Of a stretch of 64,000 nucleotides of DNA, positions 25,846-35,281 are shown piece by piece. The stretch covers positions 3,269,001 to 3,333,000 of the forward strand of contig JADJWA010000001.1 of assembly GCA_016716605.1 (NCBI GenBank), given 5' to 3'. The notes below the pieces were generated by a model. That model had not been told where the DNA came from, made no database searches, and was given only the letters and a program-made list of their open reading frames with translations. A program made the position numbers and the translations under genes. The stretch is from Flavobacteriales bacterium. GTDB taxonomy: Bacteria; Bacteroidota; Bacteroidia; Flavobacteriales_F; PHOS-HE28. Position 1 is the first letter of the stretch. Each line of letters starts with the position of its first letter.

Positions 25846-25937
25846 TTCGGGAGGCGCGGGGGCCGCAGGCGATCACTGTGCCGGAGACGGATGCTCAAAC
25901 GCCCAGCGGTGCTCGCATGGTCGTTAAGGGATGCAAA

Positions 25938-26014
25938 GGCAGTAGGCCGGGGCAAGAGGCCGTCGGCAATTGCTCCTACCCCTGCCTCCTGCCCATGACT
26001 ACTGCCCACTCCCC
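25938..26014. repeat. Degenerate inverted repeat, type A, at the 3' end of prfC
   Basis: The left arm contains GGCAGTAGGCCGGGGCAAGAG, and the right arm TGCTCCTACCCCTGCCTCC through ACTACTGCCCACTCCCC, related to the left by imperfect reverse complementation. The words GGCAGTAGG and AGTGGGCAGT are shared with the element at 23540-23631. The right end enters prfC: the last prfC codons read GTG GGG AGT GGG CAG TAG, so the repeat supplies residues VGSGQ and the stop. Confidence 0.6.
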
Positions 26015-27609
26015 ACCTGTGCTTCCGTTTTGAATTCGCTCGTGGTGTGGAAGGTGATGGCCGGATTGTTCCTGCGCTCAAGGTCGAGCATGTAGGCGCT
26101 CGGGGCGATGAACACAGGGTTGCCGTCCTTGTCCTGCACGATCTGCTGTGCCTTCACGCGGATGAACTGATCCAGAGCGGCCTCGTCGGTGGTGGTCATC
26201 CAGCACGCCTTGTGCGCGGGGATCTGTTGGAAGGCGCACTTGGCGCCGTACTCGTGCTCCAAGCGGTAGGCGATCACCTCGAACTGCAGTTCACCCACGC
26301 AGCCCACGATCTTCTTATTGCCGGGCTGCTGCGTGTACAGCTGCGCCACGCCCTCATCAGTAAGCTGGCGGATGCCCTTCTCGAGCTGCTTGCTCTTCAT
26401 GGGATCCTGGTTCACCAGCTCGCGGAAGAGCTCTGGTGAGAAGGCCGGGATGCCGCGGAAGTTGAAGTTGGCGCCCTCGGTGAGGGTGTCGCCGATCTTG
26501 AAGTTGCCGGTATCGAAGAGGCCGATCACATCGCCGGGCCAGGCTTCATCGACGATGGTCTTCTGCGCCGCGAGGAAGGTGGTGGGCGTGGCGAAGCGCA
26601 GCTCCTTGCCGAGCCTCACATGGTTGTAGTAGGTGTTGCGCTCGAAGTGGCCGCTGCACACGCGCAGGAAGGCGATGCGGTCGCGGTGGTTGGGATCGAT
26701 GTTCGCGTGGATCTTGAACACGAAGCCGCTGAAGCGCGTGTCGTCGGGCTTCACCTCGCCCTGGTCCGTGGCACGCGGACCGGGCGGCGGCGCGACGTCC
26801 ACGAAGGCATCGAGCAGTTCCTTCACGCCGAAATTGTTGAAGGCGCTGCCGAAGAAGACCGGCGCGATGCGCGCGTTGCGATAAGCTTCGATGCTCAGCG
26901 GTTCATACACGCCTTCGATCAATTCGATGTTGGCGCGCAACTCGTTGGCGGGGTCGGCGCCGAGCAATTCATCGAGTTGCGGATCGACGAGGTCGCTGAT
27001 GCGCGTGCTGGCCTTCTCCAATTTGGTCTTGCCGGGATCGAAGAGGCGCAGGCCCTTGCTGTGCAGGTCGTACACCCCCTGGAAAGTGGCGCCGATGCCC
27101 ACGGGCCAGCTCATGGGTCGCACCTTGATGCTCAGCTTCTCCTCCAACTCATCCAGCAGGTCGAAGGGATCCTGCCCCTCGAGGTCGAGCTTGTTGATGA
27201 AGACGATCACCGGCGTATTGCGCATGCGGCACACCTCCATCAGGCGCTCGGTCTGCGCCTCAACGCCCTTCACGCAATCGATCACCAGGATCACGCTATC
27301 CACAGCTGTGAGGGTGCGGTAGGTGTCCTCGGCGAAGTCGCGGTGACCGGGCGTATCGAGCAGGTTGATGAGCCGGTCGCCGTAGTCGAAGGTCATCACC
27401 GAGGTGGTGACGCTAATGCCGCGCTGGCGCTCGATCTCGAGGAAATCGCTGGTGGCGCCGCGGCGGATCTTGTTGCTCTTCACCGCGCCCGCTGTCTGGA
27501 TAGCGCCGCCATAGAGCAGGAATTTCTCCGTGAGCGTGGTCTTGCCGGCGTCGGGGTGGCTGATGATGGCGAAAGTGCGCCTCCGTTCGATCTCGTCGTG
27601 CAAAGCCAT
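25999..27609 (-). CDS. prfC: Peptide chain release factor 3
   Basis: A 536-residue translational GTPase that recycles RF1 and RF2. The P-loop [10 protein letters not shown] (residues 17-26), the switch region [34 protein letters not shown] and the RF3-specific domain containing [18 protein letters not shown] are all present. ATG 27609 matches the family start ([13 protein letters not shown]); an upstream in-frame start lies before the promoter box. The C-terminus ends in VGSGQ and a TAG that come from a repeat element, so the original end was probably a few residues earlier or different. Confidence 0.95.
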   Translation of the reverse strand: MALHDEIERRRTFAIISHPDAGKTTLTEKFLLYGGAIQTAGAVKSNKIRRGATSDFLEIERQRGISVTTSVMTFDYGDRLINLLDTPGHRDFAEDTYRTLTAVDSVILVIDCVKGVEAQTERLMEVCRMRNTPVIVFINKLDLEGQDPFDLLDELEEKLSIKVRPMSWPVGIGATFQGVYDLHSKGLRLFDPGKTKLEKASTRISDLVDPQLDELLGADPANELRANIELIEGVYEPLSIEAYRNARIAPVFFGSAFNNFGVKELLDAFVDVAPPPGPRATDQGEVKPDDTRFSGFVFKIHANIDPNHRDRIAFLRVCSGHFERNTYYNHVRLGKELRFATPTTFLAAQKTIVDEAWPGDVIGLFDTGNFKIGDTLTEGANFNFRGIPAFSPELFRELVNQDPMKSKQLEKGIRQLTDEGVAQLYTQQPGNKKIVGCVGELQFEVIAYRLEHEYGAKCAFQQIPAHKACWMTTTDEAALDQFIRVKAQQIVQDKDGNPVFIAPSAYMLDLERRNNPAITFHTTSEFKTEAQVGSGQ

Positions 27610-27637
27610 AAGTGGCGTGGTTCCCGTGAAAGGGCGG

Positions 27638-27645
27638 CAAAAGTA
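27638..27645 (-). promoter_or_regulatory. -7 promoter box of prfC
   Basis: The minus strand reads TACTTTTG, an exact match to TAnnTTTG, ending 28 bases before ATG 27609. It also argues against a longer prfC reading frame. Confidence 0.6.
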
Positions 27646-27713
27646 GGCCCTTGGTCGAAGGCGGCTCATGAACAACATGGCCCCTACCCTAGTTTAGCCG
27701 CAAACCCAATGGA

Positions 27714-29330
27714 ATGAAGATCAGGACCCTCACCCCCGCCATCGCTCTGGGCATGGCGCTCGTGGGACGTGCGCAGGAGACGCCGGTGACCTTGCAGCTG
27801 GAGCAGATGGCCACCGGCCTCACCAGCATCGTTGATATCGCGCATTGCGGCGACGAGCGGCTGTTCGCCGTGCAGCGCGGCGGCCGTATCCGCATCGTTC
27901 AGCCCGACGGCAGCATCCTGCCCACGGACTTCCTCAACATCACCACGCAGGTGAACAGCACCGGCGGCGAGCAGGGCCTGCTGGGGCTCTGCTTCGATCC
28001 CGGCTATGCTGACAATGGCCGATTCTACGTGTACTACATCAACGGTGCGGGCAATGGCACCAGCCGGGTATCGCGCTTCACCGTGAGCGCTGACCCCAAC
28101 GTGGCCGACCCCATGAGTGAGGAGATCCTCTACACGGCAACGCAACCATACTCCAACCACAACGGCGGCGACATCGACTTCGGCCCCGATGGCATGCTCT
28201 ACATCGGCTTCGGCGACGGCGGCAGCGGCGGCGACCCGCAGAACTATGCGCAGACCATGACCAGCAAGCTGGGCAAGATGATGCGCATTGACGTGAGCGG
28301 CGCATCGGGATGGACCGTGCCTGCCGACAACCCATTCGCCACGGCCACCGATACCCTGCCCGAGATCTTCGCCAGCGGCCTTCGCAACCCCTGGCGCTGG
28401 GGCTTCGACCGTTTGAACGGCGACCTTTTCATCGGGGACGTGGGCCAGAATGCCGTGGAAGAGCTCGACTTCTGGCCCGCTGGCGATAACAGCGGCCCCA
28501 ACTTCGGCTGGCGCTGCTACGAGGGCAACAGCGCGTATAACACCAGCGGCTGCCAGCCCGCCGCCTCGTACATAGCGCCCATTGCGCACCACAACCAGAG
28601 CCAGCAGGGCTGGTGCTCGATCATCGGTGGACGCACCTATCGCGGACCCACCTACTGGCGCCTTGAGGGCAAGCACGTGTACACTGATTACTGTGGCGGG
28701 CAGTTCTATGCCATCGTGCGCGATGAGTTCGGTGCCTGGGTGCGCACGCAAGTGCTCGCATCCGGCATCACTGGCTGGTCCGCCATCGTCGAGAACCTTG
28801 ATGGCGAGCTCTTCGCTGCCAACGTGAGCAACGGCCGCATCTACCGCATCAAGGAGCAGTGCACCGCCCCGGCGCCCGTGATCAGTTTGGATGGCAACAT
28901 GCTCACCAGCAACGATGCCATCAGTTACCAATGGTACCTGGGCGCCACCTTGGTGAACGGCGCCACCAACCAGAGCTTCGCACCCACGGTGAATGGCAGC
29001 TACAGGGTGCTGGCCACCACGCAGACCGGCTGCCTGCTCTTCTCGAACACCATCGATGTGACCACCACGGGCATTTCGGCGGTTGATGCGAACGGCATCA
29101 CGATCAAGCCCGTGCCTGCGAATGCTTCGATCCAGATCGAAGGCGCTGCTGCCGGCACCGTGGCCGACCTGATCGATGCGCAGGGCCGCGTGGCCCTTTC
29201 AGCGGCAATCGGCACCAGCGGCCCCTTGATGCTCAACACCGAAAAGCTCAATGCCGGCCTCTACACCGTGCGCTTGAGTGCTGCCGACGGCCGGTTGATC
29301 CTGAATCGCCAAGTGCCCATCGCGCACTGA
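27714..29330 (+). CDS. Secreted PQQ-dependent sugar dehydrogenase-like protein with type IX sorting domain
   Basis: A 538-residue exported protein. A signal peptide (TPAIALGMALVGRAQ) precedes a glucose/sorbosone dehydrogenase propeller (about 25-380) with GGEQGLLGLCFDP, NHNGGDIDFGPDGMLYIGFGDGG, GLRNPWRWGFD and GDVGQNAVEE. Residues about 385-450 form an Ig-like domain (ISYQWYLGATLVNG). The tail (about 460-538) ends in LNAGLYTVRLSAADGRLILNRQVPI, a type A C-terminal sorting domain. It should be secreted by the type IX system and oxidise sugars outside the cell with PQQ, but the real substrate is unknown. Confidence 0.88.
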   Translation: MKIRTLTPAIALGMALVGRAQETPVTLQLEQMATGLTSIVDIAHCGDERLFAVQRGGRIRIVQPDGSILPTDFLNITTQVNSTGGEQGLLGLCFDPGYADNGRFYVYYINGAGNGTSRVSRFTVSADPNVADPMSEEILYTATQPYSNHNGGDIDFGPDGMLYIGFGDGGSGGDPQNYAQTMTSKLGKMMRIDVSGASGWTVPADNPFATATDTLPEIFASGLRNPWRWGFDRLNGDLFIGDVGQNAVEELDFWPAGDNSGPNFGWRCYEGNSAYNTSGCQPAASYIAPIAHHNQSQQGWCSIIGGRTYRGPTYWRLEGKHVYTDYCGGQFYAIVRDEFGAWVRTQVLASGITGWSAIVENLDGELFAANVSNGRIYRIKEQCTAPAPVISLDGNMLTSNDAISYQWYLGATLVNGATNQSFAPTVNGSYRVLATTQTGCLLFSNTIDVTTTGISAVDANGITIKPVPANASIQIEGAAAGTVADLIDAQGRVALSAAIGTSGPLMLNTEKLNAGLYTVRLSAADGRLILNRQVPIAH

Positions 29331-29348
29331 TCGGGACATGGTCCTTGC

Positions 29349-29377
29349 GGAGCCCTGTAGCCTTGCTTCAGGGCTCC
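29349..29377 (+). terminator. Hairpin terminator after the sugar dehydrogenase gene
   Basis: GGAGCCCTG (29349-29357) pairs with CAGGGCTCC (29369-29377) around an 11-base loop, 18 bases after the stop of the dehydrogenase. There is no long T run behind it. Confidence 0.55.
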
Positions 29378-29432
29378 GGTCGTTCATGGAACGCACCATG
29401 AGCGACCTTCGCAGCGTTGGAGTCATGACCTC

Positions 29433-30278
29433 ATGAGGCACGCCTTGTCCTTCCTGTTCGCAGCAATGCTCGCCTCGGCATCGGCGCAGCCCGATGCAAG
29501 GGCTCAAGCCATTGAACAAGCCAAGCTGCTGGCCGCTGCGAATGCTGACCTTGAACGTGAGGCCGCGAGCGCGAAGCTGAAGACCGCATTGCGCGCCTTG
29601 CTCGATGCGCCCGGCGCGATGGCACTGGACCTTGCCGATCTGCCCTTGAGCCGTGTGGACGCGCACGATGGCAGCTTCCGCCTGATCACGTGGAACCTGC
29701 CACAGGCCGATGGCACCCACCGCTACGAGGGCTTCCTGCTTGCGCGCAAAGGCAAGCTCACCACCCTGCATGAACTGCGCGACATGACCAGCGGCATGGC
29801 CAACCCGGAACTAGCCGAGCTCAGCGCCGACCGCTGGTACGGGGCGCTTTACTACGATGTGATACCCGTGAAGAAGGGCGGGCGGACCTGGTACACGCTC
29901 TTGGGCTGGAAGGGACACACCGCCACCGAGACGCGCAAGGTGATCGAAGTGCTCAGCTTCCGAGGGAACAAGCCGCGCTTCGGAGCACCGCTGTTCGGCA
30001 AGGGGAAGCTGCGCGAGCAGCGCAAGGTGTTCGCCTTCGCATTCAATGCCACCATGATGCTGCGCCATGAGCGAGAGCAGGGTCGCATCGTGCTGGATCA
30101 CCTGGCACCGATCCGCGCCGACCTGCAGGGGAAGGGCGCGCTCATGGGCCCTGACATGAGCTTCGATGCCTTCACCTGGCACAAGGGCGAATGGCGCTAC
30201 CAGCGCGACATCGACCTGCGCGACCCGAATCCTGACAAGCGGCCGTTCAAAGCACCGCCGAAGGAGGAGCGCAAGTGA
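29433..30278 (+). CDS. Exported hypothetical protein
   Basis: A 281-residue protein that I do not recognise beyond resemblance to conserved Bacteroidota hypotheticals. It has a signal peptide (ALSFLFAAMLASASAQ), a helical Ala-rich stretch to about residue 70, then a mixed alpha/beta region with several aromatic strands (FRLITWNLPQADGTHRYEGF, WYGALYYDVIPVKKGGRTWYTLLGW). The C-terminus is basic and proline-rich (PNPDKRPFKAPPKEERK). No catalytic motif stands out. It lies alone between a hairpin terminator and a 206-base gap. Confidence 0.7.
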   Translation: MRHALSFLFAAMLASASAQPDARAQAIEQAKLLAAANADLEREAASAKLKTALRALLDAPGAMALDLADLPLSRVDAHDGSFRLITWNLPQADGTHRYEGFLLARKGKLTTLHELRDMTSGMANPELAELSADRWYGALYYDVIPVKKGGRTWYTLLGWKGHTATETRKVIEVLSFRGNKPRFGAPLFGKGKLREQRKVFAFAFNATMMLRHEREQGRIVLDHLAPIRADLQGKGALMGPDMSFDAFTWHKGEWRYQRDIDLRDPNPDKRPFKAPPKEERK

Positions 30279-30484
30279 GATATGGTACCAGAACATGGTT
30301 CACCGCCAGAGCAACCAGGAGTCATTGGGAATGCGGCACCGGGTGTCTTCCCGTGTGCGTGGATCAATGCCATCCATCGCCTTTCAGTCCCGGTTCCGTG
30401 CGCCGAGGTCGCGTGGGGTTGAAATGTTCGGATGCCATCCGGATCCTTCTCCTTTCTTTGCGCGCCCTTGAATCTGGGCATTGC

Positions 30485-31018
30485 ATGACCAAGTCCTCGA
30501 AGCCCTTGAAGATCGCGCGCAAGCGATCGCGCATCCATGGCAACGGCGTCTTCGCCACGGCCGGCATCCGCAAAGGCGAGCGCATCGTCGAATACACCGG
30601 AAGGCGCATCACGCACGAAGAAGCCGATGAGCAGTACTACGGCGATGTGAGCACCGGCCACACCTTCCTCTTCACGCTGAACAGGCACTGGGTAATCGAT
30701 GCGAATCGCGGCGGCGGCGTGGCGCGGTGGATCAACACCAGCTGCGCCCCCAACGCCGTGGCTTACGTGCACAGCGAGAAGAAGAAGCGGCCTGACCCGA
30801 AGAAGGACTACGTGGTGATCGAGGCTCTGCGCGCGATCAAGGCCGGTGAGGAGATCACCTACGACTACGGCTTCGACTTCGAGATGCCCTACACCGTGAA
30901 GCTGCTGCGCACCTGGGCCTGCAAATGCGGTTCGCCCAAGTGCCGCGGTACCATGCTCAAGGGGAAGAAGGCCCGCGAGGTGATGAATAAGCACCCGAAT
31001 TGGCGGAAGGGGCTTTGA
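30485..31018 (+). CDS. SET-domain protein (putative protein lysine methyltransferase)
   Basis: A 177-residue protein that is almost only a SET domain plus post-SET cysteines. SRIHGNGVFATAGIRKGERIVEYTG opens it, WINTSCAPNAVAYV replaces the usual NHSCxPN motif (His to Thr, near residue 85), GEEITYDYGFDF is the SAM and lysine channel segment, and CKCGSPKCRG is the zinc-binding post-SET motif. ATG 30485 fits the domain boundary; the frame runs further up but does not look like protein. It would methylate a lysine of an unknown protein. The 206 bases upstream hold no gene I can see. Confidence 0.85.
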   Translation: MTKSSKPLKIARKRSRIHGNGVFATAGIRKGERIVEYTGRRITHEEADEQYYGDVSTGHTFLFTLNRHWVIDANRGGGVARWINTSCAPNAVAYVHSEKKKRPDPKKDYVVIEALRAIKAGEEITYDYGFDFEMPYTVKLLRTWACKCGSPKCRGTMLKGKKAREVMNKHPNWRKGL

Positions 31019-31065
31019 AAGCGAGGAACGGCGCACGGACAAGTCATTGCGCCGCCAGCACCAGG

Positions 31066-31073
31066 TACTTTCG
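31066..31073 (+). promoter_or_regulatory. -7 promoter box of the 31079 lipoprotein gene
   Basis: TACTTTCG ends five bases before ATG 31079, with a TTG at 31047-31049 as a possible -33 element. The spacing implies a leaderless or nearly leaderless mRNA. Confidence 0.55.
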
Positions 31074-31078
31074 CGGCC

Positions 31079-31564
31079 ATGCGCGTCAGTCCTCTCCTGC
31101 TCCTTGCGCTGTGGTGGAGCGCCTGCTCTGCACCCAAGGGTGAACTCTGCGCCGATTCCTTCGCGCCCTATCAGGATCTGGTGAGCGGGCGAACGCGCAA
31201 CGCGGCCAATGCCGCCTACGTGGATGCCATGGCCTTGTACAAACAAGGAGATCACGAAGGCGCCATCGCCGGCTTGCGGAGCTACCTGGGCACGCCGGGC
31301 GCCGATGAGCGCGCCTACCTCTATCTCGCCGTGAGCCAATTGGCCGTGGGGCAACCCTACGAGGCTGAGCTCAGCATCGATCGATTGGAGAATAGCCATG
31401 TGCCCGGCTACAAGGACCCCTGCGAATGGTACACGGTGCTGTGCTGGCTGTGCAGCAACCAACTTGATCGCGCGGCGGCGGGCGCCCAGCGCATCGCCCA
31501 AGGGCCGCACACCTACCATCGCGAGGCGCAGCTGCTGGTTGAACGCTTGGAGCGCGCGCGATGA
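31079..31564 (+). CDS. Small TPR-like lipoprotein
   Basis: A 161-residue protein with a lipoprotein signal peptide (LLLLALWWSAC, lipobox cysteine about residue 16). Residues 40-160 form about three helical TPR-like hairpins (ALYKQGDHEGAIAGLRSYLG, ERAYLYLAVSQLAVGQPYEAELSI). It is probably a periplasmic scaffold at one of the membranes. The stop overlaps the start of the Nudix gene (ATGA), so the two are coupled. Confidence 0.75.
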   Translation: MRVSPLLLLALWWSACSAPKGELCADSFAPYQDLVSGRTRNAANAAYVDAMALYKQGDHEGAIAGLRSYLGTPGADERAYLYLAVSQLAVGQPYEAELSIDRLENSHVPGYKDPCEWYTVLCWLCSNQLDRAAAGAQRIAQGPHTYHREAQLLVERLERAR

Positions 31565-32190
31565 GGCTCGTTGATGCCGAGCGGTTGCTTCGCGCTTCAT
31601 TCGCGCGTCCCATGCCGGGGCACGATGCCTTCCTGGAACTAAGCGGCTACAAGCGCCCCGATCTGGAGGCCGCGCGCCGCGCTGACCCTCCGCCGCGCGA
31701 GAGCGCCGTGCTGGCCCTGATCTATGAACGGCACCATGAGGCGCACGTGCTGCTGATGCTCCGTCCGGACTACGATGGCGTTCACAGCGGGCAGGTGTCG
31801 TTCCCCGGCGGACGTTGGGAGCCGGAAGATGCCGACCTGAAGGCCACCGCGCTGCGCGAGTTCGCTGAGGAGACCGGTGCCACTCCCCTTGCCGAAGTGC
31901 TCGGCGCGCTCAGCCCTGTGTACATCCCGCCGAGCCGCTCATTGGTGACGCCTTACGTGGCCATCGCGGAACAAGCAGGTCCCTTCTCACCCGACCCGCG
32001 TGAGGTGGCTGAGCTGATCGAAGCGCCGCTGAGTTTGCTGCTGCGCGACGACATCCTGAAGCGGCGCGAACAGCACATCGCGATCATGGGCCGCAGCGTG
32101 GAGATCCCTTACTTCGATGTGCAGGGCCGCGTGGTCTGGGGCGCCACGGCCATGATGATCGCCGAGCTACGCGAGCTCTTTCGCCGTTGA
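31561..32190 (+). CDS. NudL-like CoA pyrophosphatase (Nudix hydrolase)
   Basis: A 209-residue Nudix protein. LLMLRPDYDGVHSGQVSFPGG is the UPF0035/NudL signature that binds CoA, directly followed by a Nudix box ending ALREFAEETGA with the metal-binding glutamates. It should cleave CoA or its derivatives to 3'-phosphoadenosine phosphate and acyl-phosphopantetheine. Its last 24 bases overlap the 3' end of the convergent cyclase gene (32167-32190). Confidence 0.9.
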   Translation: MRLVDAERLLRASFARPMPGHDAFLELSGYKRPDLEAARRADPPPRESAVLALIYERHHEAHVLLMLRPDYDGVHSGQVSFPGGRWEPEDADLKATALREFAEETGATPLAEVLGALSPVYIPPSRSLVTPYVAIAEQAGPFSPDPREVAELIEAPLSLLLRDDILKRREQHIAIMGRSVEIPYFDVQGRVVWGATAMMIAELRELFRR

Positions 32191-35100
32191 GAGGCCGCAG
32201 TAGCGCAGCAACTCCTCATTCGGACGCGTGCCGCTGCGGTCGCTGCTGTACTGCGCCTTGATGCGCTTCACGAAGTACATGTCGATGGCGCCCTTGTTCT
32301 TGGCCTCAATCTGCCCGCGGTGCACGCACTCGAAGTGGTCCTTCACGATAGCGTAGGTGGCGCCGCTGATGTTCACCTCCCCTACCTCACCGCTGCTCTC
32401 CATGCGACTGGCGGTGTTCACCGTATCGCCCCAGATGTCGTAGGCGAACTTGCGCTTGCCCACTACACCTGCCACCACGGGACCGGTATTCACGCCGATG
32501 CGGAGCGCCCAGCCCTCCTTGCCCAGCAGACGGTGCTCCTCCTGCCAGCGCGCCATGAGCTCGCGCACCTCCAATGCAGCCAGCACGCATTTGTGGGCAT
32601 GGCGCGCATCGCTGGTGGGCACGCCGGCCGCGCACATGTAGCTGTCACCGATGGTCTTGATCTTCTCGATGCCATAACGGCCCACGATCTCATCGAACTG
32701 CACGAAGCAGGTATCAAGCTCGCTCACGAGCTCCTCGGGGCTCATCTTCTCCGCTACGCGTGTGAAACCCTTCATGTCCGTGAAGAGCACGGTGACCTGC
32801 TCGTGCCTGCGCGCGGTGGCCCTGCCCTTCTCCTTCAGCTCCTCACTGATCTCCTTCGGAAGGATATTGAGCAGCAGGTCCTCGATGCGCCCCTTCTGCC
32901 CTTCGATCTCCTTGCTCTGCGCCACCACCTCAGCGGTGCGCTCCTCCACTTTCTGCTCGAGCACCATGTTGCGCAAGCGCAGCTGCCGCTCGCGCACCTT
33001 GATGTAGCTGAATAACGAGGCGCCGATGAAGAGGGCCAGCGCCGTGTAGAACCACCAGCTGCGGTACCAAGGCGGGTGTATGGTGAACCGCAGTTCCGTG
33101 GGCGGGTCGCTCCAGAGGCCGCTGCGGTCCATGGCCTTCACCTTGAAGGTGTAGGTGCCCGGAGGCAGCGCGGGATAGGCGGCCACGGTACTCGGTGTCA
33201 TGGGCTGCCAGTCTTCCTCCAATCCTTCGAGCATGACCATGTAGCGCACGGCATTGGGATCGCTGAGCGCCACGCAGCCATAGCGCACGCGAATGCTGCG
33301 CTCATCGTGGCTGAGGCTGGCCTCACCGCTGATCGGGCGCTCTTCAAGGTTCACCGTCCATCCGCGGATGGTGACGAGCGGTGCCACATTGCGCTCGACC
33401 TCCTGCTTATTTCCCACGCGCGTGGCGCCATTCACCGTGCCGAAGAGAATGCCGCCATCGCGCAGCGCGCAAACGGCGTTGGGCTTCACCTCGATGCCTG
33501 TGAAGCCAGCGCGCTCCGTGAAGGCGATGAAGCCCTCCTGCTTGTGCCGCCACTTGTTCAGGCCCTTGGTGGTGCCGATCCACACATGGCCTTGATCGTC
33601 GATGGCCAGCGCCTTGATCACATTGCTGAGCAGGCCCTGCTCCGTGGTGAAGCGCTGCGCTTCCTTGCCATCCTTGAGAACGATGATGCCCTGCCCCTCG
33701 GTGCCCACCCAGAGGCGGCCTTCTTTATCCTGCGTGAAGCACGATGCGGCGAATGAGCGGCCCAGGTCGATGCGCTGCGCCTTGCCATTATCGATCCGGG
33801 TGATGCCGTTGCTCTTGCTGCCCACCCAGATGGCGCCATCGCGGTCGTGGAATAAGGCGATCACATGCTTGCCGGCGAGGCCGTCCTCCTCTCCATAGGG
33901 AGTGGGCACCGTTCCGCTGCCGGGCAGGTAGCGCCACAGTCCGTTCACGCTGCCCACCCAAAGCTCCCCAGGCTGACCGACCGCCAGGGCGGTCACGCGC
34001 AGGTCGGCCAAGCTGCCCGATACTTCGATGGCCTCTTGCGAGCGGCTCGAACGCGGATCATAGCGCAGCAAGCCTCCGCCTTCGGTGCCCACCCACACAT
34101 AGCCCTTATCATCCTCAGCCAAGCAGCGCACGAAGTTGCTAGTGAGCTGTCCTTTCTGGGCGTTTATCTGCTCGATGAGTTTGCCTTGTGCATCGAGCAC
34201 CACGATGCCTGCATTGGTGCCGAACCAGACGCGTTGGTTGCGGTCCTCCATGACCGCGAAGACCTTGGGGTCATTGAGGCCCTCGGCTTCGCCGTAGGTG
34301 ATGAAGCGATCGCCCTTGAATATGTCGAAGCCGCTCTCGTACATGCCGATGAGCATGTTGCCCTCACGATCGCGCACGAGGCAGCGGATGGCACGGCCGT
34401 GCAAGCCATTGTCCGGGCCGTAGGTGCGCACCCCTTCGGCCGTCACGCAGCTGGCGCCTCCATCGGTGGTACCGATCCATACCTGGCCATCGCCGTCCTC
34501 GCCGAAGCAGTAGATGGTGTTGCTGCGCAAACCGGTGAGGATGTCGAAGCGATCGCATCTGCCATCGGCGGTGCAACGGAACGCACCGCCTCCTTGCGTG
34601 CCCACCCAAGTGCTGCCTTTGGAATCAACGAAGAGCGAAGTGCGCCCGAATATGTCCGGGACACCTGGGATGTTGAACTCTGAAACGACAGAGCCATCGG
34701 TGACCTGCATGCCGCCACTGCCGGTGACGAAACCGATGCGGCCATCGGGCAATGCGGCCATGGTGAGCAGGTGCTCCTTCAGCCCTTGATCGGCCAGGAT
34801 GCGGGATGCGCTCAGCGTGCCATCCTCGGCGGGCGCCCCTTGGATCCGCCAAAGGCCGGCGCCCATGGTGGCCACCAGAATGCTGCCGCTCCTCTCCTGC
34901 ACCCATGCCGTGATGGCGCTGCTGACGCCTTGGCCGAGCGCACATGCGCGGAAAACCCGGCCGTTGGTCCATGTGATGCCGCCGTCAAGGTGGCCGGCCC
35001 ACACGCTGCCTTCGCGGTCAACGAGCAGGGAGAATACGCCGCCAGAAGCGGTGCCTTCGCCGGTGCCGTGATCCACCACGCTGATGCCGTCGTAGCTGGC

Positions 35101-35280
35101 CAGGCCCGACTCGGTGCCCACCCAGATGATGCCGTCGGTGCTCTGCGCCGCGCAATACACTTTCACGGCGGGCAGCCCTTGCTGGTTGCTGATATTCTCG
35201 AAGAAGTAGCGCTGCGCTTGGGCGGCCCCGGCAATCGCCAGGGCGATCAGCACAACAAGGAATGAGCGTATGTCGCGCAT
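32167..35280 (-). CDS. Membrane class III adenylate cyclase with periplasmic two-component-type propeller
   Basis: A 1037-residue protein. A signal peptide (VVLIALAIAGAAQAQ) is followed by a propeller of about 14 Reg_prop repeats (residues 25-650; IWVGTESGLASYDG is typical), a Y_Y_Y domain (about 665-735), one membrane helix (about 740-760) and a coiled coil to about 810. The class III cyclase domain (about 825-1010) has both metal aspartates (VLFTDMKGFT and TIGDSYM), the specificity residues Lys in EKIKTIGD and Asp in YDIWGDTVN (adenylate type), and the transition-state NTASR. This layout is a hybrid two-component sensor with the kinase replaced by a cyclase. It follows the caspase-like gene by one base. 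Confidence 0.9.
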   Translation of the reverse strand: MRDIRSFLVVLIALAIAGAAQAQRYFFENISNQQGLPAVKVYCAAQSTDGIIWVGTESGLASYDGISVVDHGTGEGTASGGVFSLLVDREGSVWAGHLDGGITWTNGRVFRACALGQGVSSAITAWVQERSGSILVATMGAGLWRIQGAPAEDGTLSASRILADQGLKEHLLTMAALPDGRIGFVTGSGGMQVTDGSVVSEFNIPGVPDIFGRTSLFVDSKGSTWVGTQGGGAFRCTADGRCDRFDILTGLRSNTIYCFGEDGDGQVWIGTTDGGASCVTAEGVRTYGPDNGLHGRAIRCLVRDREGNMLIGMYESGFDIFKGDRFITYGEAEGLNDPKVFAVMEDRNQRVWFGTNAGIVVLDAQGKLIEQINAQKGQLTSNFVRCLAEDDKGYVWVGTEGGGLLRYDPRSSRSQEAIEVSGSLADLRVTALAVGQPGELWVGSVNGLWRYLPGSGTVPTPYGEEDGLAGKHVIALFHDRDGAIWVGSKSNGITRIDNGKAQRIDLGRSFAASCFTQDKEGRLWVGTEGQGIIVLKDGKEAQRFTTEQGLLSNVIKALAIDDQGHVWIGTTKGLNKWRHKQEGFIAFTERAGFTGIEVKPNAVCALRDGGILFGTVNGATRVGNKQEVERNVAPLVTIRGWTVNLEERPISGEASLSHDERSIRVRYGCVALSDPNAVRYMVMLEGLEEDWQPMTPSTVAAYPALPPGTYTFKVKAMDRSGLWSDPPTELRFTIHPPWYRSWWFYTALALFIGASLFSYIKVRERQLRLRNMVLEQKVEERTAEVVAQSKEIEGQKGRIEDLLLNILPKEISEELKEKGRATARRHEQVTVLFTDMKGFTRVAEKMSPEELVSELDTCFVQFDEIVGRYGIEKIKTIGDSYMCAAGVPTSDARHAHKCVLAALEVRELMARWQEEHRLLGKEGWALRIGVNTGPVVAGVVGKRKFAYDIWGDTVNTASRMESSGEVGEVNISGATYAIVKDHFECVHRGQIEAKNKGAIDMYFVKRIKAQYSSDRSGTRPNEELLRYCGLSTAKELA

Positions 35281-35281
35281 A

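Noticed and set aside
30279..30484. In-frame extension of the SET protein across the intergenic gap
   Set aside because: The 70 extra residues have no domain character, and the SET domain begins right after ATG 30485. The stretch contains no other gene I can support.
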